The position numbers and the translations under genes are program-made. Source: Pseudomonadota bacterium (GTDB lineage: Bacteria; Desulfobacterota; Desulfobulbia; Desulfobulbales; Desulfurivibrionaceae). Taken from it: a DNA stretch of 64,000 nucleotides. Within the stretch, counting starts at the first letter, position 1. The number at the start of each line of letters is the position of its first letter. Below are positions 52,838 through 64,000 of this stretch, piece after piece. The notes under the pieces were generated by a model that ran no database searches, was not told the origin of the DNA, and saw only the letters and a list, made by a program, of their open reading frames with translations. The DNA is taken from NCBI GenBank assembly GCA_018830485.1, contig JAHJRQ010000015.1:558001-622000 (forward strand), in the 5' to 3' direction.

Positions 52838-53953
52838 TTATACACTGGACGAATGTGGTTCCGCAAGCCTTTGGTACTGATTGCCCGGTAAAGACGCCAC
52901 CAGCCCCAGGAGTTCGAGGCGAAGAAGGATCTCGCTTATCCTGTGCGATGGGAGTTTCGCCGCCAGGATAATCTCTTCGATGTTTCGCGGGTACACCTCA
53001 AGCAGGGAGAAGACCTTGCTCTCTTCGGGGGGCAGAGGAGGAGCTTGCACCCTTGTTTGCAGAGGGGAGGCATGGGTGCGCAGGGACAACTCTCCGGTAA
53101 TATCGGCCGTGCTGTGCACGAGCTTGGCCCCTTCCTGGATCAGGCGGTGGCAGCCTTCGCTTTTTGGGGAATCGATCCTGCCGGGAATGGCAAAGACATC
53201 CCTGCCTTGCTCCAGAGCCTGGTGCGCGGTGATCAGGGTGCCGGACCGGTGGGCGGCTTCCACCACCACGACGCCCAAGGACAAGCCGCTGATAATCCGA
53301 TTCCGGGCGGGAAAGCGAAACCCTTCCGGCAGGGTTCCCAGGGGGGTCTCGCTGATGATCGCGCCGTGGGCGGCTATCTGCGCATGGAGCTTCTGGTTTT
53401 GGCTGGGATAGACGATGTCCAGGCCGCAGCCCATGACCGCGATGGTCTTGCCCCCTGCCGCCAGCGCTCCCCGATGGGCGGCGGTGTCTATGCCCAGGGC
53501 AAAGCCGCTGGTGATGACCAGATCAAGGCGGGCCAGTTCCGTGGCCAGCCGCTCCGCCACCTGCAATCCGTACGAGGAGGCCGCCCGCGCCCCGACCATG
53601 GCGATGCCCGAATCGCTGAGGAGTTGCGGATTTCCCAACACATGAAGAATCACCGGCGGATCGTTTATTTCCTTGAGCAGGGGAGGAAAGAGCGGATCGT
53701 CCCAGCAAAGCAGGGTGGTCCCTGCTTTTGCCGCCAGACGAAGCTCTGTGTCCGCTGCGGCCTCGGCAATGCTCCTCTGGCCGCACAGCGCGGCAAGGGA
53801 GTCCTTGCGCAAAAAACCGCATTCCGCAAGCGCTTGGCGGCTGGCTGCGAGAATCTGCCGGGCGGAGCCGAATCGTTCGACAAGTTTCTTGAGGGTGGTT
53901 GGGCCGAGTCCCGGGGTAAAGGCGAGGGTGAGCCACTGGAGTCTGGTGTCCAT
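52838..53953 (-). CDS. dprA: DNA-processing protein DprA
   Basis: The 371-residue protein has a helical N-terminal domain ('LGPTTLKKLVERFGSARQIL', about 16-35), the Rossmann-like DprA fold ('MVGARAASSYG', 'SGFALGIDTAAHRGAL', 'GCGLDIVYPSQN', 'GIPGRID'-like 'FAIPGRIDSPKSEG') and a C-terminal winged helix. It loads RecA onto incoming single-stranded DNA. The topA-dprA pairing is common in bacteria. Confidence 0.97.
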   Translation of the reverse strand: MDTRLQWLTLAFTPGLGPTTLKKLVERFGSARQILAASRQALAECGFLRKDSLAALCGQRSIAEAAADTELRLAAKAGTTLLCWDDPLFPPLLKEINDPPVILHVLGNPQLLSDSGIAMVGARAASSYGLQVAERLATELARLDLVITSGFALGIDTAAHRGALAAGGKTIAVMGCGLDIVYPSQNQKLHAQIAAHGAIISETPLGTLPEGFRFPARNRIISGLSLGVVVVEAAHRSGTLITAHQALEQGRDVFAIPGRIDSPKSEGCHRLIQEGAKLVHSTADITGELSLRTHASPLQTRVQAPPLPPEESKVFSLLEVYPRNIEEIILAAKLPSHRISEILLRLELLGLVASLPGNQYQRLAEPHSSSV

Positions 53954-54056
53954 GTCAGCAAGATCGCAAGGAGGAGAAGGAGAATGTTTGAAGCCCTGGT
54001 TGCGTTCGAAAACCAGGAGAGGGTGATTTCAGGGTAAATGAATTGTCAGGTGTTGG

Positions 54057-54104
54057 CACCAAAAAAACAGGGCCACCGGCAGGGGAGGTCCTGTTTTTTT
54101 GGTG
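54057..54104. terminator. Bidirectional terminator after rpoD
   Basis: CACCAAAAAAACAGG (54057-54071) and CCTGTTTTTTTGGTG (54090-54104) are perfect 15-base inverted arms, 11 bases after the rpoD stop. Confidence 0.88.
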
Positions 54105-54114
54105 TATCCGCCGG

Positions 54115-55725
<1,611 letters not shown>

Positions 55726-55801
55726 AGCTTTTTAACCCTCCTAAGTTAATTCGCCCCACCTCTTTAACTTATACAAAAGCTGTCGAAAACGAGTACGAGC
55801 C

Positions 55802-57568
55802 CTATGAATGCAGGGTCTCGTCCATCTGGATTTTTTGGGTCATCAACTCCATCAGGAGCTGCTCATTCCGGGCGTGCTGGGCTTCGCGTATCTGCTTCAT
55901 GAGCCGTTCCTTTTTTGCCTTTAGGCTGGTTGAGGAGAGCCAGTTCAGCATTTCCCGGGCCATCTGCTCCCGCATCTCTTCGGCATGCAAGGGCGTGGAG
56001 ATGAGCAGGCGGGAAATAAAAGCCCGTTCCGGGCCGGTGGCAAGTTCGAGGAGCTGTTCCGGCCCGCCGGAAAAATCTGTTTGCCTCTTGAGCAGATGGA
56101 GAATGGCCAGGCCGAACTGATTCATGATGATCTCCTCGAGGCCGGCCTCCAGAAAGGCGGGCAGATATTCCGGGTAGGCCACCAGGAATTCAAGGAGCTG
56201 GCGCTGCTTCATGGGGAGTCGGGCTTCGTCCTTGCCCTGGGCGACGGTTTTTGCTGTCTGGGTGCCGGCTGAACGGGGGAGAATGACCCCGGCAAGGAGC
56301 TGCTGCGGGGTGAGGTCCAGCTTTTTGGCGAAATGCGAGACAAAAAGGGTGCGTTGGAGATGTTGATCGCCTATGGCCTTGATCAACTCCTGCAGTTCCG
56401 CCACGATCTTGGCCTTGCCCGCCACGCTCGAGCCGTATTGGGCGACGAGCTTGTCAAAAACGAATTCCGGCAGGGGCATGGCGCTTTTCAGGTGTTTGTG
56501 CAACCCCTCCCGGCCACATTCCCGGACAAAGGTGTCCGGATCATGGGCTTCGGGAAGCACGGCGACTCTGGCCGTGACCTGTTCGCTCAAGAAAAGCGGG
56601 ACCGAGCGCATGGCGGCCTTGAGTCCGGCCTGGTCGCCGTCAAAAAGCAGGATCACTTCGTCGGTGTAGCCCTTGAGCGAGCGGACATGGGCTTGGGTCA
56701 GGGCGGTGCCCAGGGGGGCGACCACGTTGCGCACCCCGTGCACGGCCAGGGAGAGCAGATCGAAGTTGCCCTCGACCACCAGGCAGTTTTTCGCCTGGCG
56801 GATGTATTCGCGGTTCTGATAAAGGCCGAAGAGGGTTCGGCTTTTGTCAAAAACCGGGGATTCCGGCGAGTTCATGTACTTGGGCTGGCCATCGTCCAGG
56901 ATGCGGCCGCCAAAGGCGACGACCCTGCCAGTCAGGCCGAGGATGGGAAACATGACCCGGTTGCGGAAGCGGTCATAAAAGCCGGACTTCTCCCGGGGCA
57001 CGATCAGGCCCGCCTCCTTGGCCGCCTCGATGGTGATATTCTGCTTGGGCAGGGTGTTGACCAGAAAATTCCAACTGTCCGGAGCAAAGCCCAGGCGGAA
57101 TTCCTTGGTGATTTCCTCGGGGATGCCCCGTTTGCCAAGATACTCGCGGGCCTTTTGCGCGGTCGGGTCGGAAAGCAGGAGCTGGTGAAAGAGCTCGGCG
57201 GCCTTTTCATTGGCGCCCTGCAACGCCTCGCGTTTTTGGGCTTTTTCCAGCTCTTGCGGATTCAGCGGCTTTTCCGGCAAGGGGATCTGGTATTTGCGGG
57301 CCAGCTCCTTCATCGCCTCGACAAAGCTCAGGCGGTGAAAGTTCATCATGAAGCTGAAGACGTCGCCGCCTTCGCCGCAACCAAAGCAGTGGTAAGTTTT
57401 GCGCTCCGGGTTGACGGTGAAGGAGGGTGTTTTTTCGGAATGAAAGGGGCAAAGCCCCTTGAGGTTGGTGCCTGCGCGCTTGAGGGAGACATGCTCGCCG
57501 ATGATCTCGGCGATGTCGGCGGCGTCCTTGATGAGCTGGACGGTATCTTCTCCCTGATTTACAGCCAT
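55802..57568 (-). CDS. dnaG: DNA primase
   Basis: From ATG 57568 the protein is 588 residues; the 30 residues upstream in frame do not fit the family. A CHC2 zinc finger (C-x2-H in 'GLCPFHSEK', C-x2-C in 'YHCFGCG'), Toprim core ('CLVVEGNFDLLSL', 'LLFDGDQAGLKAA') and a C-terminal DnaB-interacting domain are present. It makes primers for replication. Confidence 0.97.
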   Translation of the reverse strand: MAVNQGEDTVQLIKDAADIAEIIGEHVSLKRAGTNLKGLCPFHSEKTPSFTVNPERKTYHCFGCGEGGDVFSFMMNFHRLSFVEAMKELARKYQIPLPEKPLNPQELEKAQKREALQGANEKAAELFHQLLLSDPTAQKAREYLGKRGIPEEITKEFRLGFAPDSWNFLVNTLPKQNITIEAAKEAGLIVPREKSGFYDRFRNRVMFPILGLTGRVVAFGGRILDDGQPKYMNSPESPVFDKSRTLFGLYQNREYIRQAKNCLVVEGNFDLLSLAVHGVRNVVAPLGTALTQAHVRSLKGYTDEVILLFDGDQAGLKAAMRSVPLFLSEQVTARVAVLPEAHDPDTFVRECGREGLHKHLKSAMPLPEFVFDKLVAQYGSSVAGKAKIVAELQELIKAIGDQHLQRTLFVSHFAKKLDLTPQQLLAGVILPRSAGTQTAKTVAQGKDEARLPMKQRQLLEFLVAYPEYLPAFLEAGLEEIIMNQFGLAILHLLKRQTDFSGGPEQLLELATGPERAFISRLLISTPLHAEEMREQMAREMLNWLSSTSLKAKKERLMKQIREAQHARNEQLLMELMTQKIQMDETLHS

Positions 57569-57799
57569 ACCGTCAAAAAAACTCCTCACCGCAAAAGGAA
57601 AGGTACACGATCGAAAATAACTGGGGTATGATACCACCCACCTTTCTCTGTAATCCATCTGAGGGGGGTGTCAAGCAAAAAAACGTAGAAAAGTCAACTT
57701 TTTAGGTTGTTTTTGGTGTAAAGATTTTATTAAATAATTAAACCCTTGAGAACTTTTCCCGGCGCATGGGCCGGTGTTTTTCAGGAGAATCGTGTTGTT

Positions 57800-59890
57800 A
57801 TGAAGAACCGATATGATGAAAAAGAGGCACAGGCCTTTGTGGGAGCCTATCCCAACTGCCCGCCGGAGCTCGCCCTCAGGGTGTATACCTCGCGGCTGCT
57901 CGGTGCGGAAGACGATCTTGTGCTGCACGGCGGGGGAAACACCTCGGTGAAGTGCACCATCACCAATCTGGTGGGGGAAGCGCAGGATATCCTCTATATC
58001 AAGGGGAGCGGCTGGGATCTTGGGGTCATAGCGCCCCAGGGCTTTCCCGGGCTTGATCTCGCCTATCTGCGCAAGCTGCGGCAGGTTAGGGATTTGAGCG
58101 ATGCCGAGATGGTCAACCAGTTTCGCACCCATCTCCAGGACGCCGGGTCGCCCAACCCCTCCATCGAAACCCTGGTGCATGCCTTTCTGCCGCAGCGGTT
58201 CATCGATCATACCCATGCCGACGCCATTGTCACCCTGACCAATCGGGAAGAGGCGGAAAAGCATCTGCACGCGGCCTTGGGGGACAATATCGGCATCCTG
58301 CCCTTCATCATGCCCGGTCTGCCCCTGGCCCTGGCCATGGCCGAACTGTATGAGCGCAACCCCGGAATCGACTGCATCATTCTCAAAAACCATGGCATCT
58401 TCACCTTTGGCGAGGATGCGAAAACCGCCTACGACCGCATGATAGAATGCGTGAGCCGGGCAGAGGCGTATCTTGCCAAGCGTGCCGCCGGGGCAACCGC
58501 AAGCCCTGTTGTCGATCCGGGGGTGGTGCAGCCTGCGGTGGTGCTGCCCATCCTGCGGGGGGGATTGAGCTTTGTAGAGGAATCGGGGCGTCGGCGCACC
58601 ATGCAACTGGAGGTCCGGCGGAATCAGGAGCTCCTTGCCGCCCTGGCCAGGCCGGACGCCAAGGAGCTTTTCGTGGGCGGGGTGCTTACCCCGGATCATG
58701 TGATCCGCACCAAGAATTACCCCCTCTGGCTCGAGGCGACCGGCCTGGACGAGGAGGAAACCAAGGCTGCGGTGCACAGCGGACTTGCCCGGTACCAGGA
58801 GGAGTATGACCAGTACTTCGCAACCCAGACGGAAGCGAAAAAGGTTGCCCGCACTAAACTTGATTCCATGCCGCGGATAGCGCTGGTGCCTGGGTTGGGC
58901 GTGGTGGCGGCCGGGTTTACCCGGAAGGATGCGATGATCGCCGCGGATATCGCCGAGCACACCATCGCGGCCAAGCTGCTGGGCGCCCCCCTCGGCCCGT
59001 ATCGCGAGCTTGGGCAGGCCTCAATCTTCGACATGGAATACTGGGGTCTGGAGCAGGCCAAGCTGGGCAAGGCAAAGCCAAAGCCCCTTGAGGGCCGCAC
59101 CGCGCTGGTCACCGGCGGGGGCGGGGCCATTGCCATGGGCATCGGCCGCAAGCTCCTGGAGGCCGGGGCACGGGTCTTCATGACCGATATCAACCAGGAG
59201 CGACTGGAAGTCGTCTGCCACAACCTGGCCGACACCTTCGGCAGCCGGATGGTTTCCCCCTTGCTCATGGACGTGACCAGCGAAGAAGCGGTGCAGCTCG
59301 GCCTGGAACAGTTAGTCTTGGATTGCGGCGGCTTGGATATTCTGGTGCCCAACGCCGGCATCGCCCATGTGGCAAAGCTTGCCGAGCTCAGCGAGGCCGC
59401 CTTCAGGCAGGTTATGGATGTCAACTGCATGGGGGTGTTCCAGGTGATCAAGGGGGCGATCCCGATTTTCAAGCGCCAGGGGACCGGCGGCAGTATCGTC
59501 ATCAACAGCTCGAAAAACGTCTTTGCTCCGGGCGCATCCTTTGGCGCCTACAGCGCCTCCAAGGCCGGGGCGCACCAGCTGGGCAAGATTGCCGCCCTGG
59601 AGCTGGCCGAGTTCGGGGTGCGGGTGAACATGATCAATGCCGATGCGATCTTCGATGACGGAGGCGTTTCCTCCGGGCTCTGGGATGTGGTGGGGCCTGA
59701 GCGGATGCGCTCCCGCAACCTCGACCCGGAAGGGCTCAAGGACTACTATCGCCAGCGCAATCTGCTGAAAACCACGGTGCACGCCGACCATGTCGGCAAC
59801 GCGGTGGTTTTTTTCGCCAGCGAACAGACTCCCACCACCGGCGCCACCCTGCCGGTGGACGGCGGGATCATGGCCGCCTTCCCGCGCTAA
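57800..59890 (+). CDS. Bifunctional class II aldolase / short-chain dehydrogenase (rhamnulose-phosphate aldolase/lactaldehyde dehydrogenase-type)
   Basis: From ATG 57800 the protein is 696 residues. The N-terminal class II aldolase domain (about 20-240) has zinc ligands in 'FIDHTHADAIVTL' and 'LKNHGIFTFG'. The C-terminal SDR domain (about 433-696) has 'ALVTGGGGAIAMGIG', 'PNAGIAHV' and the 'YSASKAG' catalytic Tyr-Lys. Fused proteins of this type (YuxG/RhaD-like) act in rhamnose or fucose breakdown. No other sugar catabolic genes are nearby, so the substrate is uncertain. It is divergent from dnaG. Confidence 0.9.
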   Translation: MKNRYDEKEAQAFVGAYPNCPPELALRVYTSRLLGAEDDLVLHGGGNTSVKCTITNLVGEAQDILYIKGSGWDLGVIAPQGFPGLDLAYLRKLRQVRDLSDAEMVNQFRTHLQDAGSPNPSIETLVHAFLPQRFIDHTHADAIVTLTNREEAEKHLHAALGDNIGILPFIMPGLPLALAMAELYERNPGIDCIILKNHGIFTFGEDAKTAYDRMIECVSRAEAYLAKRAAGATASPVVDPGVVQPAVVLPILRGGLSFVEESGRRRTMQLEVRRNQELLAALARPDAKELFVGGVLTPDHVIRTKNYPLWLEATGLDEEETKAAVHSGLARYQEEYDQYFATQTEAKKVARTKLDSMPRIALVPGLGVVAAGFTRKDAMIAADIAEHTIAAKLLGAPLGPYRELGQASIFDMEYWGLEQAKLGKAKPKPLEGRTALVTGGGGAIAMGIGRKLLEAGARVFMTDINQERLEVVCHNLADTFGSRMVSPLLMDVTSEEAVQLGLEQLVLDCGGLDILVPNAGIAHVAKLAELSEAAFRQVMDVNCMGVFQVIKGAIPIFKRQGTGGSIVINSSKNVFAPGASFGAYSASKAGAHQLGKIAALELAEFGVRVNMINADAIFDDGGVSSGLWDVVGPERMRSRNLDPEGLKDYYRQRNLLKTTVHADHVGNAVVFFASEQTPTTGATLPVDGGIMAAFPR

Positions 59891-59985
59891 AAGGAAAGAC
59901 AGGGCTGGAAATGCCGCGCCCCTTGGTGTATGTTTGACCGAAGGATATGTGAAAAAAAAATGAAGACTCAAGGAGGCTGTTTTCC

Positions 59986-60588
59986 ATGGCGGAAATAAAG
60001 AGCACCATGGATATGGTGATGGAGCGGGCGGCGCGGATGAGTGCCGGAGCAGGGGACAGCGATTATCTCGTCGAGGAGCGGCTCAAGGAGGGCATGCGTC
60101 TCGGCGCCGCCTACATGCGCGGGGAACCGGGGCTGGCAGAAAGGCTTGCCGCTGTGTCGCCGGAGGAATCGGGGGTGGTGCGGAAAGGGGCGGTGCAATC
60201 CCTGCTGCGCAATATCTTCCTGGCCCGCGAGCCGGAGAAGCAGGCCTTGGCGGACAAAGCCATGCAGGGCCTGATTGAGGTCGGCAAGGGCGATGGCGAG
60301 CTGCTCAAGATTCTGACCGAGATGAAAAAAATTCTCGACGGCTACCGGCAGCATGGCGAGCAGCTCAAGGAACAGCTTGAAGCGCAGTTCACCCAGCAGA
60401 TGGCCATGATGGAGCAGAATCTGGCCAAGCAGACCGGCATGGCCATGAAGCTGCAACCTTCGCAGCATCCCAAGTTTCAGGAGGAGTGGGCCAGGATTCA
60501 AGGCCAGCTCAACGAACAGTACGGCAAGGCCCTGCAGCAACTGAAGGATCTGGTGGAACGCCATCTGGTTATGGGGCTTGCTCCGTAA
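59986..60588 (+). CDS. Uncharacterised helical protein
   Basis: I do not recognise this 200-residue protein. It is soluble, mostly helical, with a long predicted coiled coil in the C-terminal half (about 95-195, 'GEQLKEQLEAQFTQQMAMME', 'LNEQYGKALQQLKDLVERHL'). No cysteines or catalytic motif are visible. GGAGG lies upstream of the ATG. It precedes a second unknown gene and an M24 peptidase gene on the same strand, with short gaps. Confidence 0.75.
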   Translation: MAEIKSTMDMVMERAARMSAGAGDSDYLVEERLKEGMRLGAAYMRGEPGLAERLAAVSPEESGVVRKGAVQSLLRNIFLAREPEKQALADKAMQGLIEVGKGDGELLKILTEMKKILDGYRQHGEQLKEQLEAQFTQQMAMMEQNLAKQTGMAMKLQPSQHPKFQEEWARIQGQLNEQYGKALQQLKDLVERHLVMGLAP

Positions 60589-60620
60589 TCTGGGGCGACG
60601 GTTTCAGGCAAGGAGGGAAT

Positions 60621-60881
60621 ATGGAAGCGGAAATCTGGCTCGACGTGGCAGAGGCCGATCCCAAGGATCTGCCCGAGGTTGAAAAAAGGTTCAAGGACTG
60701 GTATGCCGCCGGGGCGGAGGCGCGGTACAACAAACCGTGCTTTGGTTTCCTTACGGTGCTCGATAAGCCCTACCGCTACCAGGTGGATTTCGGGCAGGCG
60801 GATCTGGCCCAATCCATTCAGGGGCTGCACGGCAAGCTCTACCGGTTCGGGGTCAAGGTTTTTGTCCATTTCATGCATTGA
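60621..60881 (+). CDS. Small uncharacterised protein
   Basis: From ATG 60621 (AAGGAGGG five bases upstream, the best ribosome site nearby) the product is 86 residues: 'MEAEIWLDVAEADPKDLPEV', 'GFLTVLDKPYRYQVDFGQAD', 'YRFGVKVFVHFMH'. It looks like a compact alpha-beta domain. I know no function. It ends four bases before the M24 peptidase start, so they are probably coupled. Confidence 0.72.
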   Translation: MEAEIWLDVAEADPKDLPEVEKRFKDWYAAGAEARYNKPCFGFLTVLDKPYRYQVDFGQADLAQSIQGLHGKLYRFGVKVFVHFMH

Positions 60882-60885
60882 GTCC

Positions 60886-61986
60886 ATGCCGAGGCAGGGA
60901 GTTCTTGAACGGATCCGGCGCAACCTCAAGCGGCGCCAGCTCGACGGTATCCTCGTTACCCAGCCGGAAAATCGCAGGTATCTGAGCGGTTACACGGCCA
61001 GGGACCACGCGATCAACGAAAGCGCGGGCGTCCTGCTCATTCCCTGCGAGGGCGAGCCCTATCTGCTCACCGACTCCCGGTTTCATTTGCAGGCGGAAGA
61101 GGAGGCCACGGGTTTCCGGGTCAAGCTCTATCCCCGGGGTTTGTTTCCCCTGCTGCGCTTACTGCTCAAGCGGCTGCGCATCAAACGGCTGGCCTTTGAG
61201 AGCCATTATTTTCTGCATGCCACCTCCCTGACCCTGGCCAAGCTGGCGGACAGTCTCAAGGTGGAGCTGGCGCCGCTCACCGGGTTTGTCGAGGAGCTGC
61301 GCCTGGCAAAGGATGCGGCGGAGTTGGCCCGGATCGAGCGGGCGGTGCTGCTCAACGAGGCGGTGTTTCAGGAGATCTATCCCACCCTGCGGCCGGGCCA
61401 GACCGAGAAAGAGGTGGCGCACGCCATCGAAAATATCATGCGACTCAAGGGTGCGGAGCGGCCGAGTTTCGAGACCATCGTCGCCTCCGGCCCCAACGCG
61501 GCCCTGCCCCATGCGACACCCTCCGGCCGGCCTTTGGCAGCGGGGGAAACCATTGTCATCGACATGGGCCTGGTGCTGGACAGCTACTGTTCGGACATGA
61601 CCCGCACCGTGGTGCTGGGCACGCCGGATGAAAAAACGGTGGCGCTGTTTCGCCTGGTGCGCAAGGCGCAACTGGCCGGGCTTAATAGCCTGCGCGCCGG
61701 GATCAGCGGCATGGCGGTGGACAAGATCGCCCGCGGGGTGATCGAGCGGGCGGGCCTGGGCGAGCGGTTCGGCCATGGCCTGGGCCACGGGGTGGGGCTC
61801 AATGTCCACGAAGGCCCTTCGCTCAATTACCGCAACCGCAAGCCCCTTGGGGCCGGCATGGTGGTCACGGTGGAGCCGGGGGTGTATATCCCGGGCTGGG
61901 GCGGGATCCGGTTGGAAAACATGGCGGTGGTTGAAGAAGACGGATGTAGGGTGTTGAATCGGGACACCACCTTTCTTGATCTCTAA
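60886..61986 (+). CDS. pepP: M24 family Xaa-Pro peptidase (aminopeptidase P-like)
   Basis: From ATG 60886 the protein is 366 residues: a creatinase-N domain (about 1-130) and the pita-bread M24 domain. Metal ligands are visible as the two Asp in 'VIDMGLVLDSYCSDMTRTV', His in 'FGHGLGHGVGLNVHEGP', and Glu in 'VTVEPGVYIPG' and 'IRLENMAVV'. It removes N-terminal residues preceding proline. The upstream in-frame extension overlaps the preceding gene and is not supported. The gene symbol is by family. Confidence 0.9.
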   Translation: MPRQGVLERIRRNLKRRQLDGILVTQPENRRYLSGYTARDHAINESAGVLLIPCEGEPYLLTDSRFHLQAEEEATGFRVKLYPRGLFPLLRLLLKRLRIKRLAFESHYFLHATSLTLAKLADSLKVELAPLTGFVEELRLAKDAAELARIERAVLLNEAVFQEIYPTLRPGQTEKEVAHAIENIMRLKGAERPSFETIVASGPNAALPHATPSGRPLAAGETIVIDMGLVLDSYCSDMTRTVVLGTPDEKTVALFRLVRKAQLAGLNSLRAGISGMAVDKIARGVIERAGLGERFGHGLGHGVGLNVHEGPSLNYRNRKPLGAGMVVTVEPGVYIPGWGGIRLENMAVVEEDGCRVLNRDTTFLDL

Positions 61987-62010
61987 ACAATTCGTAATCT
62001 GCTTCAAATC

Positions 62011-62090
62011 GGTGCTTCGACGGGCTCAGCACGAGCGGAATATCAATCTATTAAGACCCCATCCGTTCGGCCTGAGCCTGTCGAAGGGCT
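62011..62090. repeat. Dispersed palindromic repeat, family A, copy 3
   Basis: GGTGCTTCGACGGGCTCAGC and the inverse arm CTGAGCCTGTCGAAGGGC flank an AT-rich centre. It lies between the M24 peptidase and rph genes and is followed by a T-run, so it could end transcription. Confidence 0.8.
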
Positions 62091-62150
62091 GTTTTTTCAA
62101 GACTATCTAAACAAGCACCTCTTTCATTACTTTTTAGGAAATTCATCATT

Positions 62151-63964
<1,814 letters not shown>

Positions 63965-64000
63965 TAAGGAACAGGCGGTTGGTGGTCTGCTTGGAATTGG

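Overview
The window is bacterial chromosome from a Gram-negative organism. Diderm markers include a DUF3373-type porin, a secretin with PilMNOP proteins, lipoproteins with lgt, SecB, and a heptose adenylyltransferase domain. High GC in most genes, selC, FlgO-like proteins, the nitrilase/heptose-nucleotidyltransferase fusion and the DUF3373 porin suggest a Desulfobacterota (delta-proteobacterial) lineage, perhaps Desulfobulbales. This placement is inference from gene content; no rRNA or marker tree is available.

Layout. 1-2.0 kb: a more AT-rich two-gene unit on the minus strand (DUF262 protein and HEPN protein), a probable defence module. 2.0-4.7 kb: a YehS-like protein, a fused carbon-nitrogen hydrolase/heptose-phosphate adenylyltransferase and an unknown protein. 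5.0-11.4 kb: a same-strand run of three exported FlgO-type proteins, a membrane protein with four or five FliM-like 'DQSDIDSLL' motifs in front of periplasmic Ig/PKD-like domains, a membrane-anchored trypsin-like protease with an N-terminal zinc ribbon, and Hsp33. This run is the best candidate for an undescribed system. 11.4-19 kb: rpe, a double M16 protease, lgt, a cobalamin-binding-type radical SAM protein and an Fe-alcohol dehydrogenase. 19-23 kb: tRNA-Asn, tRNA-Pro, ilvE, groES-groEL, tRNA-Met. 23-27.5 kb: an SNF2 helicase/SWIM pair and a small HxxxCxxC protein. 27.7-31 kb: selC (tRNA-Sec), glyQ without glyS, and a porin. 31-32.6 kb: a small accessory patch with a toxin-antitoxin pair whose toxin is frameshifted, and a ribbon-helix-helix gene with its own operator. 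32.6-38.7 kb: pgeF, an S23/four-helix-bundle gene, rsmB, uvrA, secB. 38.7-45.6 kb: a type IV pilus alignment/secretin operon (pilM-N-O-P, an AMIN-STN-TPR protein, an MshL-type secretin). 46-50.5 kb: lepB, pyrB, pyrC, an orphan flagellar-rod-like protein, a DUF218 protein. 50.5-57.6 kb: topA, dprA, rpoD, dnaG. 57.8-64 kb: an aldolase/dehydrogenase fusion, two unknown genes, an M24 peptidase, rph and tgt.

Most of the window is housekeeping. The accessory or unusual parts are the DUF262-HEPN pair, the FlgO/FliM-motif envelope locus, the 31-32.6 kb patch, the S23 gene inside the pgeF-rsmB operon, and at least three families of short dispersed palindromic repeats in intergenic gaps.
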